Assembly (NCBI RefSeq): GCF_014645815.1 | Contig: NZ_BMML01000004.1 | Location: 496,001-560,000, forward strand | Direction: 5' to 3' | DNA length: 64,000 nt | Source: Streptomyces fuscichromogenes | GTDB taxonomy: Bacteria; Actinomycetota; Actinomycetes; Streptomycetales; Streptomycetaceae | Part shown: positions 56,790 through 64,000 of the stretch, piece by piece | Numbering within the stretch: the first letter of the stretch is position 1 | Layout of the letters: each line of letters starts with the position of its first letter | Translations under genes and position numbers: made by a program | The notes under the pieces: model-generated | Seen by the model: only the letters and a program-made list of their open reading frames with translations | Databases searched by the model: none | What the model was told of the DNA's origin: nothing

Positions 56790-58076
56790 TCATGCCGCCT
56801 GCTCCCGCGCGTGCTGCGCGGCCGCCAGCACCGTGCGGGACTGGTGCTCCACCTGGCGCTCCAACGGCACCCAGCGGGCCCGGAAACGCTCGCCGTAGGC
56901 CTCGCACCAGGAGGCCACCAGCTCCTCCAGCCGCGGCGCGGCGCGGTCGTCCGCCTCCCGCAGCACCCGCAGCAGCATCGACGCGGCCCGCAACGGCAGC
57001 CGCCGTCCGAAGGCGTCCACGCTGCCGATGTACGCCATCGTGGTGTCGACCGGCGGCCGCTGGATCCAGTCCTCGGCCAGTCCGGGGATCAGCCCCAGCG
57101 CCCACCGGGCGGCCCGCAGCAGCGGCCCGTCCAGGCCGCCGAGGGCGTCCAGCCGGGGCAGCACCTCGGCCAGCACCCGCTCCACCTCCCGCGAGTCCCG
57201 CAGCAGCCGGCGCGCCAGCCGGCGCATCGCCGCCGCCGGCGCCGGGTGCGGCGCCGGGTCGTCGACCAGGTCGCTCGCCCACATCGGCACCTCGACCACG
57301 GCGGTCAGGCCGCCGTAGCGGTGCGCGTGGTACCAGGTGCTGTGCCGCGCGTCGTCCGGCATGCTCGGGTACGCCACCCCCGTCTCCGGACCGGGCATCA
57401 CCCGCACCCCGGGCCCGGAGGCCGGCCAGCCCGCGGCGTCCGAGGCGCCCGTCTCCACCGGGATGTGCAGCTCGGCCGCGGACTTGGCGAACGGCTCGGC
57501 GAGGCCCGGCACGTCCCTCGTCAGCTGCACCCAGCTGCCGCCCAGATCGGTGCCGTGCAGCGTCACCTGGAGGTAGGGACGAAGCTCGTCTATCACCCTG
57601 ATCAGGGCCCGGGTCTCCGGCGGCAGCCGGTCCGGCGGCAGCACCGACGGCGACCACTCCGGCTGCTCCGGGCCCGCCGGCCGGTAGAAGCCGAGGTGGT
57701 AGTCGAACAGGCTGCGCGGGGCCGGGGTGACGTGCAGGCTCGCCCCGTCCGGGTCCGCGCACAGCAGGAAGTGCCAGGAGTTCTCCGCCCGCAGATCCCG
57801 CTCGTACAGCACCCGTTCGGCCAGTACCTGGAGGGTGCCGCCCCCCGTCGGTTCGTTGGCGTGGGCCCCCGCGACCACCAGCACCGCCCGCCGGGCGTGC
57901 CCGACGGAGAGCAGGTGCAGCGGTCTGCCCGCGCGGGAGAGGCCGATCTGCCGCAACGTGCACAGGCCGGGCCGGTGAGCGGCCAATGCCCGGGCGGTTG
58001 CGACGAGTTCGGGAACACTGGGGTAACGCAGCTCCGGCAGGAGACTCACCCCCGACTTGTCCGCCCGGCTTCGCAT
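56790..58076 (-). CDS. M14-type zinc carboxypeptidase-like protein, paralogue of the 54942 gene
   Basis: A 428-residue paralogue of the rightward M14 gene, convergent with it around the SSI gene. The motifs are conserved: AGAHANEPTGG, QVTLHGTDLGG and TAVVEVPMW supply the zinc ligands and catalytic Glu, and SVGHARRAVLVV matches SIGHGARHALVV. The start is uncertain: ATG at 58076, GTG at 58091 and GTG at 58049 are all in frame without a good ribosome binding site; homology is secure from LRYPSVPEL onward. No signal peptide. The two copies probably arose by duplication and inversion. Confidence 0.85.
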   Translation of the reverse strand: MRSRADKSGVSLLPELRYPSVPELVATARALAAHRPGLCTLRQIGLSRAGRPLHLLSVGHARRAVLVVAGAHANEPTGGGTLQVLAERVLYERDLRAENSWHFLLCADPDGASLHVTPAPRSLFDYHLGFYRPAGPEQPEWSPSVLPPDRLPPETRALIRVIDELRPYLQVTLHGTDLGGSWVQLTRDVPGLAEPFAKSAAELHIPVETGASDAAGWPASGPGVRVMPGPETGVAYPSMPDDARHSTWYHAHRYGGLTAVVEVPMWASDLVDDPAPHPAPAAAMRRLARRLLRDSREVERVLAEVLPRLDALGGLDGPLLRAARWALGLIPGLAEDWIQRPPVDTTMAYIGSVDAFGRRLPLRAASMLLRVLREADDRAAPRLEELVASWCEAYGERFRARWVPLERQVEHQSRTVLAAAQHAREQAA

Positions 58077-58287
58077 TCCCCAGTCCCGCACGGCATAGGT
58101 GAACTGTCAAGAACCTCCCGGGGGAGGCTCCAGGGGGCGCCCAGAGGCATGTGCTGTCGGCCGACGGGGCGGTTGACGCGTGGTGGGGTCGCGAAGCCTT
58201 TTCGGGGCGCGGAACGGCTCCGCGCGCCGATAAGCGACGCGCTCCGCGCCCGGCGAGTTTCAGCAAACCGGCGAACCGGCCGCATAT

Positions 58288-60675
58288 TCACTCGTACGAG
58301 TGAATCCTGTCGTCGGCGGCCGGTCGGTCGCCGTCTGCCACCCGCGCCAGCAGCGCCACCGGCAGCGCGTCGAAGAGCTCGCCCACGCGCGCGTGCCCGG
58401 TGAACTCCCGCCCCGGCGACAGCGCGTCGGCCCAACGCCCCGGCGGCAGCGGCAGGACCGTGTCCCGCCAGCCGCCCGCCGCGGCCAGTCGCAGCGACAG
58501 CCGGGTCACCGCCGTGACCACCTCCCCGGAGCGCGCGAACGCCAGGCAGTGCGCCGCGGCCGGCCCGGCGGCGGTCAGCGGCGCGTACGTCGCCCCGTCG
58601 CCGAAGGCGCCCGGACGCCGCGCCCGCAGCCGCAGCGCCGCCGCCGTCACCGCGTCCTTCTCGCCCGGCCGGGCCGGCGGGAAGGAGACCGGCCGCCGGT
58701 TGTCCGGGTCCACCAGCGCCCGGTACTCGCCCTCCGTGCCCTGGTAGACGTCGGGCACCCCCGGCATCGTCAGATGGACCAGAGCCGTCCCCAGCACGTT
58801 CGCCCGGACATGCGCCGCCAGCGAGGCCCGGAAGGCGGCCACGCGCTCTCCTGGCGCCCCGCACGGCCCCGACCCGACGAACGAGACCACCGCCTCCTCG
58901 TACGACGGCTCCTGCTCCGTCCAGCTCGTGTGCAGGCCCGCCTCCCGGACATGCTTCACCAGCGCCCCCCGCACCCGCTCCGGGTCCGCCGGGCCGAGCC
59001 CGAACACCGTCTGCCAGGCCGCCCAGGCCAGCTGCGCGTCCGGTACCCCCTCGCCCTCCAGGGTCACCTCGGCCAGCACCTCCGCCCAGCGCTCCGGGCA
59101 CTCCGTCAGCACCGCCAGCGCGGCCCGCACGTCGGCGCTGCGCTTGGTGTCGTGCGTCGTCACCACCGTGCCGGTGAGCGGCCAGTCGCGCTGCACGCGC
59201 GCGCAGTACGCGTGAAAGGCCTCGGGGGAGACACCCGGGCTGCCCGGGTCCCCGCCCACCTCGGTCGCCGACAGCAGCGGCACATAGCGGTAGAACGCGG
59301 TGTCCTCCACCGACTTGGCCCGCAGCGCCGAGGCGGTCTGCGCGAACCGGGTCCGGAACTCCGCCGGCCCCGGCCCGTCCCCCGCCAGGAGCAGTCCGCG
59401 CACCACGTCCACCGCCCCGCCCTCCGCGGGCACCACGAAGGCCCGCCGGGCCTCCTCGGCGGCCTCCGCGGTGACCACGTCGGCCACGTCCCCGGAGGCG
59501 TACGGCCGGTACACCCGCATCCGCACCAGCAGTTCCCGGAGCGCGGTGCGCAGCGCCCAGGGCGCCCGGTCGCGCAGTACCGGATCCGGCGAGGCCGCGC
59601 ACGCGCGCGTGGCCACCCGCGTCAGCCGGTCCGTCTCCGCCGCCAGCTCGTGCGTGATCACCTGGTACGCCGCCCGCCGCACCGTGGCCGCCCAGTCGCC
59701 GCCGCGGTCCGGCTGCGGGGCCGCGGACAGCCGGTACCGGCCCAGCAGTTCACCGGCGCCCGCGGGATCCGTGAACAGGCCGTCCACGTGCCGCAGGGCG
59801 TCGTACCCGGTGGTCCCGGCGACCGGCCAGCCGGCCGGCAGCCGCTCGCCGTCCGCCAGGATCTTCTCGACGACCGTCCAGCGCCCGCCGGTCGCCTCGT
59901 GCAGCCGCGCGAGATAGCCGTCGGGGTCGGCGAGACCGTCGGGATGGTCGACGCGCAGCCCGTCCAGCACGCCCTCGCGCAGCAGCTGGAGGATCTTGCC
60001 GTGGGTGGCCTCGAACACCTCCGGGTCCTCCACCCGCACCCCGATCAGCTCCGAGATGCTGAAGAACCGCCGGTAGTTCAGCTCGGTACGGGCCAGCCGC
60101 CACCACACCGGGCGGTACCACTGGGCGTCCAGCAACTCCGGCAGCGGCAGCTCCGCGGTGCCCTCGCGGAGCGGGAAGGCGTGCTCGTGATAGCGCAGCA
60201 CCTCCCCGTCGACCGCCAGCTGCCCGAGCACCTCGCCGACCGGTCCGCCCAGTACCGGCACCAGCAGCTGCCCGCGCTGTGCCTCCCAGTCGATGTCGAA
60301 CCAGCGCGCGAACGGCGACTTCGGGCCCTCCCGCAGGACCTCCCACAGGGCGTGGTTGTGGCGGGGGGACATCGCCATGTGGTTCGGCACGATGTCGACG
60401 ACGAGACCGAGGCCGTGCGCCCGCGCGGTGCGGGCCAGTGCGCGCAGCCCGTCCTCGCCGCCGAGTTCCTCGCGCACCCGCGTGGGGTCGACGACGTCGT
60501 AGCCGTGGGTGGAGCCCGGGACCGCCTCCAGGACGGGGGAGAGGTGCAGGTGGGAGATGCCGAGCGAGGCCAGGTACGGCACGGCCGCGGAAGCCGCCGA
60601 GAAGGGGAAGCCGGGCTGGAGCTGGAGTCGGTAGGTGGCCGTCGGGACGGTGGGGGTGATTCGCTCGGCTGTCAT
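58288..60675 (-). CDS. treY: Malto-oligosyltrehalose synthase (TreY)
   Basis: A 795-residue GH13 enzyme that isomerises the reducing-end glucose of maltodextrins to an alpha,alpha-1,1 link. It has TYRLQLQPGFPFSAASAAVPYL, HGYDVVDPTRV, DIVPNHMAMS, GLRVDHPDGLADP (nucleophile Asp), TVVEKIL (acid Glu) and TTHDTKRSADVRAAL, all typical of TreY. The ATG at 60675 gives the family N-terminus MTAERITPTVPTATYRLQL. It lies downstream of glgX on the same strand but a strong hairpin (60748-60769) separates them. Confidence 0.95.
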   Translation of the reverse strand: MTAERITPTVPTATYRLQLQPGFPFSAASAAVPYLASLGISHLHLSPVLEAVPGSTHGYDVVDPTRVREELGGEDGLRALARTARAHGLGLVVDIVPNHMAMSPRHNHALWEVLREGPKSPFARWFDIDWEAQRGQLLVPVLGGPVGEVLGQLAVDGEVLRYHEHAFPLREGTAELPLPELLDAQWYRPVWWRLARTELNYRRFFSISELIGVRVEDPEVFEATHGKILQLLREGVLDGLRVDHPDGLADPDGYLARLHEATGGRWTVVEKILADGERLPAGWPVAGTTGYDALRHVDGLFTDPAGAGELLGRYRLSAAPQPDRGGDWAATVRRAAYQVITHELAAETDRLTRVATRACAASPDPVLRDRAPWALRTALRELLVRMRVYRPYASGDVADVVTAEAAEEARRAFVVPAEGGAVDVVRGLLLAGDGPGPAEFRTRFAQTASALRAKSVEDTAFYRYVPLLSATEVGGDPGSPGVSPEAFHAYCARVQRDWPLTGTVVTTHDTKRSADVRAALAVLTECPERWAEVLAEVTLEGEGVPDAQLAWAAWQTVFGLGPADPERVRGALVKHVREAGLHTSWTEQEPSYEEAVVSFVGSGPCGAPGERVAAFRASLAAHVRANVLGTALVHLTMPGVPDVYQGTEGEYRALVDPDNRRPVSFPPARPGEKDAVTAAALRLRARRPGAFGDGATYAPLTAAGPAAAHCLAFARSGEVVTAVTRLSLRLAAAGGWRDTVLPLPPGRWADALSPGREFTGHARVGELFDALPVALLARVADGDRPAADDRIHSYE

Positions 60676-60734
60676 GCGGACGTATGTACCCGTCTGGTTG
60701 GGTTCTCTGTCAGAGTGCGGGCCGGTGGGGGTTT

Positions 60735-60769
60735 GTCGCGCAGTTCCCCGCGCCCCCAAGGGGGCGCGG
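60735..60769. terminator. Hairpin between glgX and treY, part of a dispersed palindromic element
   Basis: CCGCGCCCCC (60748-60757) and GGGGGCGCGG (60760-60769) form a perfect 10-bp stem with an AA loop, five bases after the glgX stop. The adjoining word at 60735-60752 is identical on the opposite strand to CGCGGGGAACTGCGCGAC at 16038-16055. It should terminate or attenuate glgX transcription before treY. Confidence 0.75.
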
Positions 60770-60773
60770 TGCC

Positions 60774-62882
<2,109 letters not shown>

Positions 62883-63078
62883 GAAGTCGACTCTTCCAGG
62901 TGCGTCCTGCGCCCGGAGGCGCCTTGGTCATGAGTCTGCCCGAAAGTAATGGAACCCCTCGTGACTTACGTCCCTCTTACTCGGCGACCAGAGCACACCG
63001 TGGCTTATGCGGCGATGTGTGCCGAACCAGTGGGGCCGAGACGTACTCCCTGTGACCAAGGGGGAGTAGGGGGAAGAT

Positions 63079-63894
63079 GTGCGCAAGATAGTGCACCGCC
63101 ATCTGGGCAAAGTGGTGGCCGGTGCGGGACTGGCGGTGGCGGGCACCGCCGTGATGGTCGGGATCACCCTGCCGGGTACGGCAGGGGCGAACGAGTCGGG
63201 AGGAAGCGCCGGAGGCGCCGCGGTCGCCGCCCAGCAGGGCGGCCAGGGATCGGGCGCCGTCAAGCCGGGCGTGGTGGAACAGGCGCCGGCCGAGGGGAAG
63301 AAGGGCACCGGCAGCGACCCGCTGACCGACGACGAGACCAAGCGCGTCGAACAACTCGCCCTGACCAAGCAGATGTTCAGCGCCGGGGAGAACGTCGAGG
63401 GACGGCGCGGTCCGGAGCGGCTCAGCGTCGACCTCGCCGAGCCGGACGCCGACGAACTGGACGCCACGAACGCGCCGCGCCGCGCGGACGTGACGTTCTA
63501 CGACTACCGGGACGACACGCTCGTCACCCGGACCGTCAACCTCGACACCGGCAAGGTGGAGCAGACCACCAGCCGTACGGGCGTCCAGCCGCCGCTCAGC
63601 CACGACGAGAACGTCGAGGCCCTCGAGGTGCTGATCGCCGACCCGCTCGGGGCGGGTCTGAAGGCGGACTTCAAGGACGCCACCGGCAGCGAGCTGACCG
63701 ACCCGGAACAGCAGCTGCTGCTCAACAGCGCGGTCTACCGCGCCACTCCGGGCGCCCAGCCGGCCGCGCTCGACAAGTGCGGCGAACACCGCTGCGTGCG
63801 GCTGTTCCCGAAGGTCAAGAACGGGCCGTGGATCGACGCCAGGTCGCTCGTCGTCGACCTGAGCGCGCGCAAGGTCGTGAAGCTCGGCAGCTGA
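63079..63894 (+). CDS. Secreted protein of unknown function
   Basis: A 271-residue exported protein: basic N-terminus MRKIVHRHLGK, a hydrophobic segment (VVAGAGLAVAGTAVMVGITL) with likely cleavage near AGANESG, a Gly/Ala/Gln-rich linker, and a domain containing ADVTFYDYRDDTLVTRTVNLDTGKVEQ, LSHDENVEALEVLIADPLGAGLKADF and two Cys (DKCGEHRCVRLFP). The YDYRDDTLV and NVEALEVL portions resemble propeptide-like or amine-oxidase N-terminal domains, but no catalytic motif is seen. The GTG start follows GGGGGA. A further exported protein begins 58 bp downstream, possibly in the same operon. Confidence 0.7.
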   Translation: MRKIVHRHLGKVVAGAGLAVAGTAVMVGITLPGTAGANESGGSAGGAAVAAQQGGQGSGAVKPGVVEQAPAEGKKGTGSDPLTDDETKRVEQLALTKQMFSAGENVEGRRGPERLSVDLAEPDADELDATNAPRRADVTFYDYRDDTLVTRTVNLDTGKVEQTTSRTGVQPPLSHDENVEALEVLIADPLGAGLKADFKDATGSELTDPEQQLLLNSAVYRATPGAQPAALDKCGEHRCVRLFPKVKNGPWIDARSLVVDLSARKVVKLGS

Positions 63895-63952
63895 GCCGGC
63901 CCCTCCGTTCATCTTTCCAGCCTGCATCTCCCGTACCAGGAGTCACTTCGTC

Positions 63953-64000
63953 ATGCATCCGAACAGAATCCGCCGTGTCCGCAGGACGGCCGCCGTCGGC
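63953..64000 (+). CDS. Start of an exported protein, truncated by the window edge
   Basis: Sixteen codons are visible from an ATG preceded by AGGAGTC at 9 bases: MHPNRIRRVRRTAAVG. The basic twin-Arg-like start suggests a Sec or Tat signal peptide. It follows the previous secreted protein by 58 bp on the same strand. Nothing more can be said. Confidence 0.55.
   Translation, partial: MHPNRIRRVRRTAAVG

Overview
The window is high-GC actinobacterial chromosome with GTG, TTG and probably one CTG start codon. Its gene content points to Streptomyces: a CvnABCD conservon, a CprB-type gamma-butyrolactone receptor next to a geosmin synthase, an SSI-family protease inhibitor, DUF6230/DUF6114 genes and a treX/treY/treZ set. 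No rRNA, tRNA, CRISPR array, transposase or replication origin was seen. Identifications rest on motifs and gene order read by eye; no database search was run.

Layout. 1-5.6 kb: end of a thioesterase-like gene, an orphan NERD-pseudokinase gene resembling the N-terminal part of PglW, a DHA2-type MFS exporter, a 19-bp tandem repeat array and a GAF-SpoIIE phosphatase. 5.6-10.4 kb: a two-component system divergent from a three-gene flavin electron-transfer operon (ferric-reductase-like membrane flavoprotein, SGAT FMN-binding protein, ApbE). 10.4-13.3 kb: a GT39/GT2 glycosyltransferase pair. 13.6-21.5 kb: an OpuC-like osmoprotectant ABC transporter whose ATPase and permeases are separated from the binding lipoprotein by a complete conservon. 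21.5-25.1 kb: an aromatic amino acid lyase homologue with a changed MIO triad, a second MFS exporter and a TerB protein.

25.2-38.6 kb is the most unusual part. A small BMP-like protein and a mycosin-type subtilisin are divergent from a 3,642-residue secreted RHS/LamG protein. Its C-terminal tip carries Cys-His-Asp residues in a papain-like pattern, and it overlaps by 4 bp a small low-GC gene that is a candidate immunity gene. This reads as a polymorphic toxin locus.

38.9-42.2 kb: DUF6114/DUF6230 membrane and secreted proteins, a secreted cysteine-containing protein and a membrane-anchored AA10 LPMO. 42.6-48.2 kb: cprB with an ARE-like palindrome, a DUF89 family protein, a cytochrome P450 and geosmin synthase. 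48.2-52.1 kb: an unknown protein, a PDZ membrane protein, an M24 aminopeptidase-like protein and a phosphotransferase. 52.3-62.9 kb: treZ, then FHA and two paralogous M14-type carboxypeptidase genes (one coupled to an SSI inhibitor and apparently starting at CTG), then treY and glgX. The window ends with a secreted protein of unknown function and the first codons of another exported protein.
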